IMG/VR virus record: IMGVR_UViG_3300021857_000099
Location: 1-39,834 of that record
DNA: 39,834 nt
From: a virus
Strand: one strand, 5' to 3'
In this document: piece by piece, positions 31,879 to 39,681 of the stretch
Layout of the letters: each line of letters opens with the position of its first letter
Position numbering within the stretch: position 1 is the stretch's first letter
Made by a program: the position numbers and the translations under genes
The notes under the pieces: model-generated
Told to the model about the DNA's origin: nothing
The model's input: only the letters and a program-made list of their open reading frames with translations
Database searches by the model: none

Positions 31879-31884
31879 TATAAT
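31879..31884 (+). promoter_or_regulatory. Candidate promoter for the beta-module gene
   Basis: TATAAT preceded by CTG, without a recognisable -35; the leader has AACCCAACCGG (31905-31915), the same 11-mer as the leader after the promoter at 29176. The ATG is at 31925. No CTTTRYAAAG palindrome is present here. Confidence 0.45.
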
Positions 31885-31924
31885 TGATTAGCCAATGTGG
31901 CTTTAACCCAACCGGAGATTTTGA

Positions 31925-32890
31925 ATGCCCAACGTGAAAAAAGAACTGCTCAAGGCAGGTGATGTTGACGACCAGAAGAAAGGCGAGAGCCGACAAGACT
32001 TCTGCTTGCGTGTGATGAAGGCCACCCACGAGCTGTCCGATGCCAAGTGGGAAGCCCTCAGCCAGGACGCCAAGGACTGGTTCAACGAAGCCTGCGACCT
32101 CAAGGCCGAGAACAAGAAAGGTCCCTGGGACTTCGCCGTCATGTCTGGTGAGGAACCCGACGAGGAAGAAAAGCCGACCACCCGCCGCCGTGGCTCCAGC
32201 GATGACGCACCAGCTGTCACGACCATCCAGCCCACCGCCGTCAAGGTCAAGATGATGGTGAAGATCACCAACAAGCGTGGCAAAGACTTCACGGGCACCG
32301 TGGTCGAGGCCGACGACGAGGTGATTGTGGTCAAGCTGGGTAACGGCGACGAAGAAGAAATCGGCGTCGACCGCATCGAGTCCATTGAGGTCCTCAACCT
32401 TGACAAGGGCAAAGGCAAGTCCGACGAACCCGAGGCCGACGTGGTCAAGGTGGGCACCGTGGTCAAGCTGGTGACCAAGCGTGACAAGGAAGTGACTGGC
32501 AAGATTGTTGAGCTGGACGACGAAATCGTGGTCATTGATGTTGACGGCCAGGACCAGGAATTTGCCGTTGACCGCGTCAAGTCCATGACTCCCGTGGCGG
32601 CCGAAGGCAAGGCAGAAGGCAAGGCAGAAGGTGGCCGTCGCGGCAAGACCGAGGAAGCCAACGAAGAGCCGGCCAAAGACGGCAAGGCCAAGCGCGCCAG
32701 CAACGAAGGCGTCAGCATTGGCCAGCGCATCAAGGAACTCATCGCCGAGAACCTCGACGCTGACGAGGCCGAGATTGCCAAGCTCCTCAAGAAGGAAGGC
32801 CTTGACTTCAAGGACAACACTCTCAAGCTGAACTTCGTGGACTGCCACAAGTTCCTGACCATCTTGAAGGCGAAGAAGCTGCTCAAGTAA
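31925..32890 (+). CDS. Protein with duplicated KOW/Tudor-like modules
   Basis: 321 residues. The N-terminal 80 are helical and acidic (FCLRVMKATHELSDAKWEALSQDAKDWFNEACD). Two beta-modules are clear repeats of each other: about 107-153 (VKVKMMVKITNKRGKDFTGTVVEADDEVIVVKLGNG) and about 175-221 (KVGTVVKLVTKRDKEVTGKIVELDDEIVVIDVDGQ), each ending V-D-R-hx-S/E-hx. Both have the G-T/K-V-V-K turn typical of KOW/Tudor/SH3-like folds. The linker has an AEGKAEGKAEGG micro-repeat, and the end (IGQRIKELIAENLDADEAEIAKLLKKEGL) is helical and winged-helix-like. A single-stranded DNA, RNA or polymerase-binding role is possible but not shown. It is followed by an intrinsic terminator. Confidence 0.75.
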   Translation: MPNVKKELLKAGDVDDQKKGESRQDFCLRVMKATHELSDAKWEALSQDAKDWFNEACDLKAENKKGPWDFAVMSGEEPDEEEKPTTRRRGSSDDAPAVTTIQPTAVKVKMMVKITNKRGKDFTGTVVEADDEVIVVKLGNGDEEEIGVDRIESIEVLNLDKGKGKSDEPEADVVKVGTVVKLVTKRDKEVTGKIVELDDEIVVIDVDGQDQEFAVDRVKSMTPVAAEGKAEGKAEGGRRGKTEEANEEPAKDGKAKRASNEGVSIGQRIKELIAENLDADEAEIAKLLKKEGLDFKDNTLKLNFVDCHKFLTILKAKKLLK

Positions 32891-32923
32891 CAACTGGGCG
32901 CCAAGTCACCGTTTGGTAAATCG

Positions 32924-32969
32924 TGGGGCCTGCGTAGTCTGTTCGCGGGCCCCATTCTTTTTTTTCTTT
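32924..32969 (+). terminator. Rightward intrinsic terminator before queC
   Basis: TGGGGCCTGCG and CGCGGGCCCCA pair (11 bp with one G-U) around a 9-nt loop, then TTCTTTTTTTTCTTT. The queC Shine-Dalgarno AGGAG starts at 32970, directly after the T-tract. No promoter fits between, so queC-folE-dpdA transcription depends on read-through or on a hidden upstream signal. Confidence 0.88.
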
Positions 32970-32981
32970 AGGAGCGAAAAC

Positions 32982-33812
32982 ATGAGCAAGAAAGCAATCG
33001 TGGTCCTGTCTGGTGGACAAGACTCCACGGCCTGTCTGGTATGGGCACAGCGTCAGGGCTACCAGGTCGAGGCCCTGACCTTCTACTACGGTCAACGCCA
33101 TGAACTGGAAATCCTCGCCGCCTCTGACGTGGCCCTGCTCTGTGGCGTCGAGCGTCACGAGATCCTCAAGGTCGGCCCGATCCTCAACGGAACCAGTCCG
33201 CTGACCAACAAGAGCGAGACCTTGGAGACCTACATGGACTTTCAGTCCATGGACTCCATCATCGGCAACCGCGTCGAGAAGACGTTTGTGCCCATGCGCA
33301 ATGCCCTGTTCCTGACGCTGGCAGCAAACCGCGCCGTCTGCCAAGGCGCCGACACCATCATCACCGGCGTCTGTCAAGCCGACAACGCCAACTACCCGGA
33401 CTGCCGGGAGCCCTTCATTCATGCTCAACAGCAGACCATCAATCAAGCACTAGGTCTTGACCACTTGCGCATTGTGACCCCACTCATGCATATTTCCAAG
33501 TCCGAGGCCATCGTGGAAATGGCAGACCATGGTGACTTGCCTTTGCTGGCTTGGACTCACACGGCCTACGATGGCCTGTACCCACCGACTGGTCAGGACC
33601 ATGCCTCAGTCCTTCGTGCTCAGAGCTTTGTCGAGGCCGAGTGGCCGGACCCACTGGTCGTCCGTGCCTATATGGAAGGCAAGATGGCATTGCCCACCAC
33701 TGCCAACTACGCCAACCTGAGCTTGATCGAGAGCATCTATGACGAGGTCGTCAAGCAGCGCCGCCGTCTGGAAGACCTCAAGTTCGCAGCCATGAAAAAG
33801 ATGCAAGCATGA
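32982..33812 (+). CDS. queC: 7-cyano-7-deazaguanine synthase QueC
   Basis: 276 residues. The start at 32982 has AGGAG seven bases upstream. The PP-loop VVLSGGQDSTACLVWA (about 7-22) and YYGQRHELE identify QueC, which makes preQ0 from 7-carboxy-7-deazaguanine with ATP and ammonia. Other family parts are FVPMRNALFLTLAANRAVCQGADTIITGV and the DNANYPDCREPF region. In the usual zinc site, where bacterial QueC has a C...CxxCxxC cluster, this protein reads THTAYDGLYPPTGQDHASVLRAQSF (193-216), without any cysteine. The fold may therefore be stabilised differently. The gene overlaps folE by four bases (ATGA). Confidence 0.93.
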   Translation: MSKKAIVVLSGGQDSTACLVWAQRQGYQVEALTFYYGQRHELEILAASDVALLCGVERHEILKVGPILNGTSPLTNKSETLETYMDFQSMDSIIGNRVEKTFVPMRNALFLTLAANRAVCQGADTIITGVCQADNANYPDCREPFIHAQQQTINQALGLDHLRIVTPLMHISKSEAIVEMADHGDLPLLAWTHTAYDGLYPPTGQDHASVLRAQSFVEAEWPDPLVVRAYMEGKMALPTTANYANLSLIESIYDEVVKQRRRLEDLKFAAMKKMQA

Positions 33813-34414
33813 CCGCAGTGAAGTTGAGCATCCCGGACTCTGACCGGGCCTTCAGTGACCATCATTGCGAAGGCCTCATCACATCACTGCTCCGCAATCT
33901 GGGTGAGGACCCAATGCGTGAGGGCCTGCGCGAGACTCCGGCTCGCGTGGTCAAGGCTTGGCGCCATTGGACGCAAGGGTATGGGCAAGCCGCCGCCGAC
34001 GTGCTCAAGACCTTCGAGGACGGCGCTGAGGGCACGGACGAGATGGTGCTGGTCAGGGACATTCAGTTCTACAGTCACTGCGAACACCACATGGCTCCCT
34101 TCTTCGGCAAGGCCCATGTGGCATACATCCCCGACAAGCGCATCGTGGGCCTGTCCAAGCTGGCCCGGGTGGTTGACGTCTTTGCCCACCGCTTCCAGGT
34201 CCAGGAGCGCTTGACCAACCAGGTGGCCGATACCATCCAGGACGTTCTTGACCCGGTGGGGGTTGGCGTCATCTTCGAGGCCACGCACTTCTGCATGTGT
34301 AGCCGTGGCGTCAACAAGCAGGGGTCTACTACCGTGACCTCAGCTCTGCGTGGCGCCATCAAAACCAAGCCGTCGGCAAGGGCCGAGTTCCTGGCCATCT
34401 GCGGGATGCGGTAA
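33809..34414 (+). CDS. folE: GTP cyclohydrolase I
   Basis: 201 residues. It catalyses GTP to dihydroneopterin triphosphate, the first step of the folate and preQ0 routes. Family signatures are LGEDPMREGLRETPARV, FYSHCEHHMAPFFG with C91 and H94 as zinc ligands, HVAYIPDKRIVGLSKLARVVD, QERLTNQVAD and THFCMCSRGV with C162. Length matches the bacterial enzyme. It lies between queC and the dpdA-like gene with stop-start overlaps on both sides. Placing folE in the cluster feeds the pathway with its starting compound. Confidence 0.96.
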   Translation: MTAVKLSIPDSDRAFSDHHCEGLITSLLRNLGEDPMREGLRETPARVVKAWRHWTQGYGQAAADVLKTFEDGAEGTDEMVLVRDIQFYSHCEHHMAPFFGKAHVAYIPDKRIVGLSKLARVVDVFAHRFQVQERLTNQVADTIQDVLDPVGVGVIFEATHFCMCSRGVNKQGSTTVTSALRGAIKTKPSARAEFLAICGMR

Positions 34415-35361
34415 TGGTCCTGCTTGGTGGCTCTGACACGAGCCCGTGGGCAATGCGGGCCATGTTGGAAGGTCACCTGCGGACCTGCCTGCGTTCCTTC
34501 TTCTCGGTGGCCTCTACTTCAATCGTGAGCAAGAGCATGATCACTCCTAACGACTTCCGCTTCTTCCTCGACTCCGGGGCCTTCTCTGCCTGGAGCCGGG
34601 GCACCCAGATTGACCTGGACGAGTATTGCGCCTTCATCCGGGCCAACATTGACCACATTGAGGTGTACGCCAACCTTGACGTGATCGCAGGCAAGCCAGG
34701 TGGCGACGTGACCAAAGCAGAGCGCAACGAAGGCGCGCGACAGTCTTGGGACAACTTCCTGTACATGAAAAATGAAGGCCTGTCGCCCATCCCCGTCTAC
34801 CATATCGGCGAGGATTGGGAGTGGTTAGATCGCATGCTTGAGTACGGCTGTGACTACATCGGCCTTGGTGGTTTAGTCGGCGTTGACTCAGTCAGGCGCA
34901 GGAGCTGGCTTGACTCCGTCTTCCTCAAGATCACCGATGCCAAAGGAATGCCCGTCGTCAAGACTCACGGCTTCGGTATGACCTCGATACCACTCATCTT
35001 CCGCTACCCGTGGTACAGCGTCGACTCGACGACCTGGATCAAGATCACGGCCAACGGAGCTATCTACTTGCCGGCCATGGTCAACAATGAATTTGTCTTT
35101 GATCAGATTCCGTCGACCGTGACCGTCTCAACGAGCAATCCGAAGCAGAGCGAAGGTGGCAAAGCAGCCAACACCATGTCGTCGGCCATGCGGTCGGTCC
35201 TTGACCGCTGGCTCAAGGAGTGTGGTAAGACCTTCGAGGAAGTGGCCGCCGACTACTACCACCGCGCCGTCTGCAACGTCATCTACTTCCGCAAGGTGAG
35301 CGAGCAGAAGGGGGTCGTGCCCTTCAAGCGCGACCGCATTGTGCGCTCAACAATCTGGTGA
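34414..35361 (+). CDS. dpdA: DpdA-like 7-deazaguanine DNA transglycosylase (TGT family)
   Basis: 315 residues. The TGT-type hallmark DSGAFSAW (D53-F57) is present and, in phage DpdA proteins, holds the catalytic-type aspartate. EVYANLDVIAGKP, PIPVYHIGEDWEWLDRMLEYGCDYIGLGGLVG, VVKTHGFG and the C-terminal YHRAVCNVIYFRKV give the rest of the TIM-barrel. TGT enzymes exchange guanine for a 7-deazaguanine; DpdA homologues act on DNA. It is coupled to folE (TAATG). No zinc-ligand Cys cluster like that of bacterial Tgt is seen, as expected for phage DpdA. The phage should therefore modify its DNA guanines. Confidence 0.88.
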   Translation: MVLLGGSDTSPWAMRAMLEGHLRTCLRSFFSVASTSIVSKSMITPNDFRFFLDSGAFSAWSRGTQIDLDEYCAFIRANIDHIEVYANLDVIAGKPGGDVTKAERNEGARQSWDNFLYMKNEGLSPIPVYHIGEDWEWLDRMLEYGCDYIGLGGLVGVDSVRRRSWLDSVFLKITDAKGMPVVKTHGFGMTSIPLIFRYPWYSVDSTTWIKITANGAIYLPAMVNNEFVFDQIPSTVTVSTSNPKQSEGGKAANTMSSAMRSVLDRWLKECGKTFEEVAADYYHRAVCNVIYFRKVSEQKGVVPFKRDRIVRSTIW

Positions 35362-35365
35362 CGCC

Positions 35366-35554
35366 ATGCGCATATTCCTTGTACAAGGAGGCACCGACCT
35401 CGAAGGCAACAGCGGCTACTCCCTTGGCCTGCTGAAAGGTGAGCAAAGGTTTCTGCTGTGCAGCTTCGTCGATTTCATGAAGGCGAAGAAGCCACTCATC
35501 CTGCCGGAGAAGCCTTCCAACCGGCGTCGGCTCCGCGACCGCAAAGACAAATGA
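35366..35554 (+). CDS. Hypothetical protein, 62 aa
   Basis: ATG at 35366, four bases after the dpdA-like stop. The product MRIFLVQGGTDLEGNSGYSLGLLKGEQRFLLCSFVDFMKAKKPLILPEK reads as a short beta-rich domain followed by a basic tail with RRRLRDRKDK. No family known. Its stop overlaps a following ATG (ATGA), hinting at further coupling. Confidence 0.6.
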   Translation: MRIFLVQGGTDLEGNSGYSLGLLKGEQRFLLCSFVDFMKAKKPLILPEKPSNRRRLRDRKDK

Positions 35555-35820
35555 AAGTCATTCCAGCCCTCGGTAGCGCCCCACTCTGGATGGGGCAGTG
35601 CGTAGCGCTCGCCCATGTCCGGGACGGGCTCCTCAGCTTCCACGACTACCCGAAGGCGTATAAATCTCTCGCCACCCTCAACTCCTCAATCCTGGAAAAA
35701 AGCCATGACCGAAAAAACAAGCATTCACCGCAACAAACTCTTGATGGCACTCAACCTGGTCAAGCCGGCGCTGGCCACGCAGGCCTATATCCCGGCCCTG
35801 ACCCACATCAAGTTCCATGA
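35551..35820 (+). CDS. Possible small overlapping gene
   Basis: An ATG at 35551 overlaps the stop of the preceding gene, and the first 50 residues (MKVIPALGSAPLWMGQCVALAHVRDGLLSFHDYPKAYKSLATLNSS) have a plausible folded composition. The last 40 lie inside the clamp gene in another frame and read as random. It may be a short coupled gene or chance. Upstream G-rich ribosome-site support is absent. Confidence 0.35.
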   Translation: MKVIPALGSAPLWMGQCVALAHVRDGLLSFHDYPKAYKSLATLNSSILEKSHDRKNKHSPQQTLDGTQPGQAGAGHAGLYPGPDPHQVP

Positions 35821-36808
35821 CAAGGTGGCCACCGCCTACAACGACATCTCCGCCGTCAGCGTCAAGGTAGAGCCTGACTGGTCACTCTGCCTGCCCGGTG
35901 ACCTCTTGACCAAGACCCTGAGCAGTTTCGCCACTGAGAACATTAGCGTCCAAGAAGTCGACCAAACTGTGGTCGTGAGCAGTGGTCGGTCCAAGATCAA
36001 ACTGCCGAGCCTTGAGACCAAGCAGTTCCCCTTCGAGGCACCGAGTCTCAAGAAGGTGCCAGTCATCGAGCTGGACAAGGATACCTTGCGCGGACTTGAG
36101 CGCTGCCTGTTGAGTGTGGGGAATGACCCGACCCATCCTGCGCAGATGGGCGTCACTCTTGACTGCTTACCCAGTGGTCACGCGGTGCTCTACTCGACCG
36201 ACAACTACACCCTGAGCCGCTACAAGACCAAGGCCAAGGTGGAACTGCCCGGTGACTCTCCCGTCATCCTGCCCACCTTCTTCTGCCAGCAGCTGGTCAG
36301 TCTGAGCAAAGCGTTCCCTGACGCACTACCAGACCTCTACGTGCTGCCCGGCCTCTTGGTCGTCAAGTTGGGGGAGGAAGCCACGCTGAGCACCAAGACT
36401 CTCGTTGACCTTGAGCCACTCGAGTTCGAATCCAAGTTTGAGAAGCACGCCAAGCTCAAGATCTTGGCTGACAGCATCGAGGTCATCCCCGACCAGTGGG
36501 AAGCTGCTTTCGAGCGGGCACTGCTGGTGCTTACGACTGAGGTCGACAAGGTCACCAAGATCACCGTCAATTCCGAAAGCCTGCGCCTGAGCTCAAGTTC
36601 TAACCTGGGAGACGCGGAGGATGTGTTGCCCCACTCAGGGGACCAGCAAGCGACGACCCTCGCGCCGCCTGAGCCGTTTTACCTCGATCCTGGCCTTGTT
36701 TTGAGGACGAGCAAAGTCTGCACCCATATGGCCTTCAGTTCCACGGCCCTGACCGTGACTGACAAAGACCTTCAGTTCGTCCACGTCATTGCCTACTGCA
36801 GCAAATAA
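35705..36808 (+). CDS. DnaN-like sliding clamp (beta clamp)
   Basis: 367 residues from the ATG at 35705, with GGA eight bases upstream. The sequence shows the clamp pattern: an N-terminal MALNLVKPALATQAYIPALTHIKFHDKVATAYNDISAVSVK module, then LCLPGDLLTKTLSSF, PSLETKQFPFEAP, a second module with a DCLPSGHAVLYSTDNYTLSRYKTK strand, and a third ending VTDKDLQFVHVIAYCSK. The beta-clamp dimer encircles DNA and tethers the polymerase. The adjacent polymerase and clamp-loader genes support the call. It is a divergent homologue, so the DnaN name is by fold. Confidence 0.82.
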   Translation: MTEKTSIHRNKLLMALNLVKPALATQAYIPALTHIKFHDKVATAYNDISAVSVKVEPDWSLCLPGDLLTKTLSSFATENISVQEVDQTVVVSSGRSKIKLPSLETKQFPFEAPSLKKVPVIELDKDTLRGLERCLLSVGNDPTHPAQMGVTLDCLPSGHAVLYSTDNYTLSRYKTKAKVELPGDSPVILPTFFCQQLVSLSKAFPDALPDLYVLPGLLVVKLGEEATLSTKTLVDLEPLEFESKFEKHAKLKILADSIEVIPDQWEAAFERALLVLTTEVDKVTKITVNSESLRLSSSSNLGDAEDVLPHSGDQQATTLAPPEPFYLDPGLVLRTSKVCTHMAFSSTALTVTDKDLQFVHVIAYCSK

Positions 36809-36810
36809 TC

Positions 36811-39408
36811 ATGGGTTTCTACTTCAACTCCACCCGGGACGAGGTGGCCAAGAAGCCGGCCAAGGCCAAGACCCTCAAACGGGACCGCATCCCCATCCAG
36901 AGCCTGCAGTCGATGGGATGCTCCGTCTGCCCCAGGAACGCCGATGCGACCAAGCTGGCCCACCCCAAGATGGAAGCCACTGGGGTCAAGCGCCCCAGCG
37001 TCTACCTACTTGGCACCAACCCCAATGAAGCCGACGACGAGGCTGGGGAGCACTGGGCCGGGAAGATGGGTGACGAGCTTTACGACAAGTTCGGCAAAGC
37101 CTTCATGCGGAACGAGGTCAGGTCCGGCTACGTGACTCAATGTCGAGGTGACCAGACCCTCATCGAAATTGAGTGCTGTCGGCTCCGCGTCGTGGCTGAC
37201 ATTGAGGCCACCAAGCCCTTGGTCGTGGTCGGCATCGGCGACATTCCCCTCAACTGGGCAACTGGCATAACGGGTGGCGCCTTCGTGCATCGGGGCACCA
37301 TGGTCCCGGTCAGGATAGGCACCCACACTTGCTGGTACTACTCCCTGGCCTTCCCGGCCTACATGGGCAAGAACCGCTTCGGCACCAGTGAGCATGAACT
37401 GGTCTCCAGGAACGACATCAACTTCATCAAAGACTGGGTCAGGGTACCAACTACCCCACACGTCGTCACCGGGCCGTATGACCAAGGCGTTGAGCTGATT
37501 ACCGGTCAAGAGCCGGGAGACATGCAGCGGCTGGAAGACGCATTCCACGAGCTGGCCAAGGCCAAGAACTCAGCGGTCGACGTTGAGACCAACGGACTGC
37601 GCCCACACTTTATGTCCAACCCGCATATCTGGACAGTGGCAGTGGGCACCTTTAACCGCACTGTAGCCTTCCCAGTTGACCATCCCGAGGGCTGGGGCAC
37701 CCAAGCACGCCAGAAGCGCGTTATGGGGCTCCTAGGCGACTATTTGATGGAGAGTGGGCGCAAGGCCGCCCACCACCTGGCAATGGAGCTGGAGTGGTTT
37801 AACTACTTCCTGGGAGCCGACGTGCTCCGACGAACGGAGTGGGACGACACTATGGCTATTGGCCATACGCTCGACGAGCGGCCGGGCACCAAGAGCCTTG
37901 GCCACCAGACCCTGATTACCTTTGGCTTCGACATCAAGAAGCAGAGCAACCTGGAAGTCACCCGACTACTTGACTACCCACTCACCCAAGTGCTCAGGTA
38001 CAACGGGATGGACACCAAGTGGACGGACGGCTTGCGGGCGGCGAAGATGCCCCTTGTCGAGGCCAACCCAAAGTACCTGGCTGAGTACAATCGGAAAGTA
38101 AGGCTGGCTCCCACACTGGTGCTCACATCAGCCAAAGGCCTGCCAGTTGACTTCAAGTACGCCAAGCAGCAGGGTCATCAGCTTGAGGAGCGGTTATCCA
38201 AGTTGTCGGCTCAAATCCAACGCTGCCCCGAAGTCAAGCAGTACACGACCCAGTTCGGTACATTCAGCCCCACCAATCCCGACCACGTACTTGACCTGAT
38301 GCGCAAGGTCTGCGAGCGCTCAGAGGTCAGGGTGGAAGACCCACGCACCAAGGCCGTGACGTGGACTAGTGGCGAGGATGCCCTGTCCAAAATCCCACCA
38401 CAGGAAGTGCCTAGTGCTCCGCTCGTCCTTGAGCACCGGGGAGTGGCCAAGCTATTGAGCACCTATGTACAGCCCATCCTCGACCGCAAGATTGTTTGCC
38501 CGGATGGCTATGTGCGGCCTACTTATGGCTCCATGGTGGCGGTGACTGGTCGCCTCAACGCTGAGGACCCCAACATCCAGAACTGGCCGTCTCGCAAGAG
38601 CCGGGAGATCAGGGGCATCATTTGCTCGCTGCGGAATGGTGGCTTGATGGCCATGGACTATGGCCAGATCGAGTTCCGGGTCGTGGGCATGGCCAGCGAA
38701 GACCCGGCTATCGTCAAAGCCTGCTGGACTGGCTACGACGTGCACAAACACTGGGCTGAGCGTCTTATTGACATCTACCCGCAGCAGAAAGACTACATCG
38801 TCGAGGCATTCAGTCTTGACTGGGACGAGAAGGGCCTGAAGACCTTGCGTCAGGAAATGAAGAACATGTGGGTGTTCCCCCAGCTTTTCGGTTCCAGTCT
38901 CCGTGGCTGCTGCGACAACCTCCACCTGCCCGACTGGGTAGGTCAGGAGCTGTACGACGAGTTCTGGGACGAGTTCTCAGCCACCAAGGTCTGGCAAGAC
39001 AAGTTGATCAAAGGCTACGAGAGAAACCTGTACGTCGAGACTCTTGGTGGTCGCCGTCGTCGTGGGGCCATGACCAAGAACGAGCTTATCAACATGCCCA
39101 TCCAAGGCACCGCGGCCGATATCGTCTTGGAAGCCATGTGCGCCGTCAGTGAGCTGTCTTACGAGCGCGACGACCCCGAGCTGCAACCAGCCCTCAATGT
39201 CCATGACGACTTGACCTTCCTCGTCAGCGACCAGACCATGACCGCCAAGATGGATACCATTGCCACGGAGATGTGCCGGCACCGGTTTAATTACATCAAC
39301 GTGCCCTTGGTGGTTGAGGCCAAGATCGGGGTGGCTTGGCATGAACTTGAGGAAGTCAAGGTATATAGGAGCAACGAACTGTTTAAGCTCAAAAACCCCT
39401 ATCAATAA
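36811..39408 (+). CDS. UDG-like/3'-5' exonuclease/family A DNA polymerase fusion
   Basis: 865 residues. Residues 1-210 resemble a family 4 uracil-DNA glycosylase: CSVC (C37, C40), LLGTNPNEADDEAGEHWAGKMGDEL, and C111 plus C122/C123, spaced like the iron-sulfur ligands of family 4 enzymes. The catalytic GEGPG motif reads GTNPN, so glycosylase activity is doubtful. Residues about 250-460 hold the DnaQ-like exonuclease: SAVDVETNGL (D257, E259), AAHHLAMELEW and YNGMDTKWT. The polymerase has motif A MDYGQIEFRV (D616), motif B LRQEMKNMWVFPQLFGSS and motif C NVHDDLTFLV (H798, D799, D800). It lacks the 5' nuclease, which is separate at 24875. The N-terminal fusion is unusual. Confidence 0.92.
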   Translation: MGFYFNSTRDEVAKKPAKAKTLKRDRIPIQSLQSMGCSVCPRNADATKLAHPKMEATGVKRPSVYLLGTNPNEADDEAGEHWAGKMGDELYDKFGKAFMRNEVRSGYVTQCRGDQTLIEIECCRLRVVADIEATKPLVVVGIGDIPLNWATGITGGAFVHRGTMVPVRIGTHTCWYYSLAFPAYMGKNRFGTSEHELVSRNDINFIKDWVRVPTTPHVVTGPYDQGVELITGQEPGDMQRLEDAFHELAKAKNSAVDVETNGLRPHFMSNPHIWTVAVGTFNRTVAFPVDHPEGWGTQARQKRVMGLLGDYLMESGRKAAHHLAMELEWFNYFLGADVLRRTEWDDTMAIGHTLDERPGTKSLGHQTLITFGFDIKKQSNLEVTRLLDYPLTQVLRYNGMDTKWTDGLRAAKMPLVEANPKYLAEYNRKVRLAPTLVLTSAKGLPVDFKYAKQQGHQLEERLSKLSAQIQRCPEVKQYTTQFGTFSPTNPDHVLDLMRKVCERSEVRVEDPRTKAVTWTSGEDALSKIPPQEVPSAPLVLEHRGVAKLLSTYVQPILDRKIVCPDGYVRPTYGSMVAVTGRLNAEDPNIQNWPSRKSREIRGIICSLRNGGLMAMDYGQIEFRVVGMASEDPAIVKACWTGYDVHKHWAERLIDIYPQQKDYIVEAFSLDWDEKGLKTLRQEMKNMWVFPQLFGSSLRGCCDNLHLPDWVGQELYDEFWDEFSATKVWQDKLIKGYERNLYVETLGGRRRRGAMTKNELINMPIQGTAADIVLEAMCAVSELSYERDDPELQPALNVHDDLTFLVSDQTMTAKMDTIATEMCRHRFNYINVPLVVEAKIGVAWHELEEVKVYRSNELFKLKNPYQ

Positions 39409-39411
39409 ATC

Positions 39412-39681
39412 ATGGCCAAAAAACGGGTACCTCGACTCAGTGAGCATTACACGTGCTGGGCTGAGTACTGGTTCCTGGAAGGCCGCGAGCATTCCATGTG
39501 GTTTTATTTGATGGCCGCATGGTTCTATGAAGACGAGGATGAAGAGCTGGCAAAGTCCTCGCCACCAACCCACAACGAAAGTGACCATGAGAAAACAATT
39601 GACGGAAACCCCAGCTTCAACGGAACCCCTGCATGTCAAATATCGCCCGACGAGCTTCCAGCAAGTAGTGGGGCAGGATGA
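39412..39681 (+). CDS. Hypothetical protein, 89 aa
   Basis: ATG three bases after the polymerase stop. The first 55 residues (KRVPRLSEHYTCWAEYWFLEGREHSMWFYLMAAWFYEDEDEEL) are aromatic-rich and acidic and look like a real small protein. The last 30 overlap the clamp-loader gene in another frame and are of mixed, low-complexity nature. It may be a genuine coupled gene with an overlapping 3' end. Function unknown. Confidence 0.55.
   Translation: MAKKRVPRLSEHYTCWAEYWFLEGREHSMWFYLMAAWFYEDEDEELAKSSPPTHNESDHEKTIDGNPSFNGTPACQISPDELPASSGAG

Noticed and set aside
31841-32955. Two 350-codon leftward frames antisense to the duplicated-module gene
   Set aside because: Low-complexity, biased translations (runs of V, L, H, or of S, T, R) opposite a gene with clear domains and a ribosome site; they are shadows of G+C-rich codon bias.
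32891-32981. preQ1 riboswitch upstream of queC
   Set aside because: The leader has a terminator but I could not match any preQ1-I, -II or -III consensus; reported only as a leader terminator.
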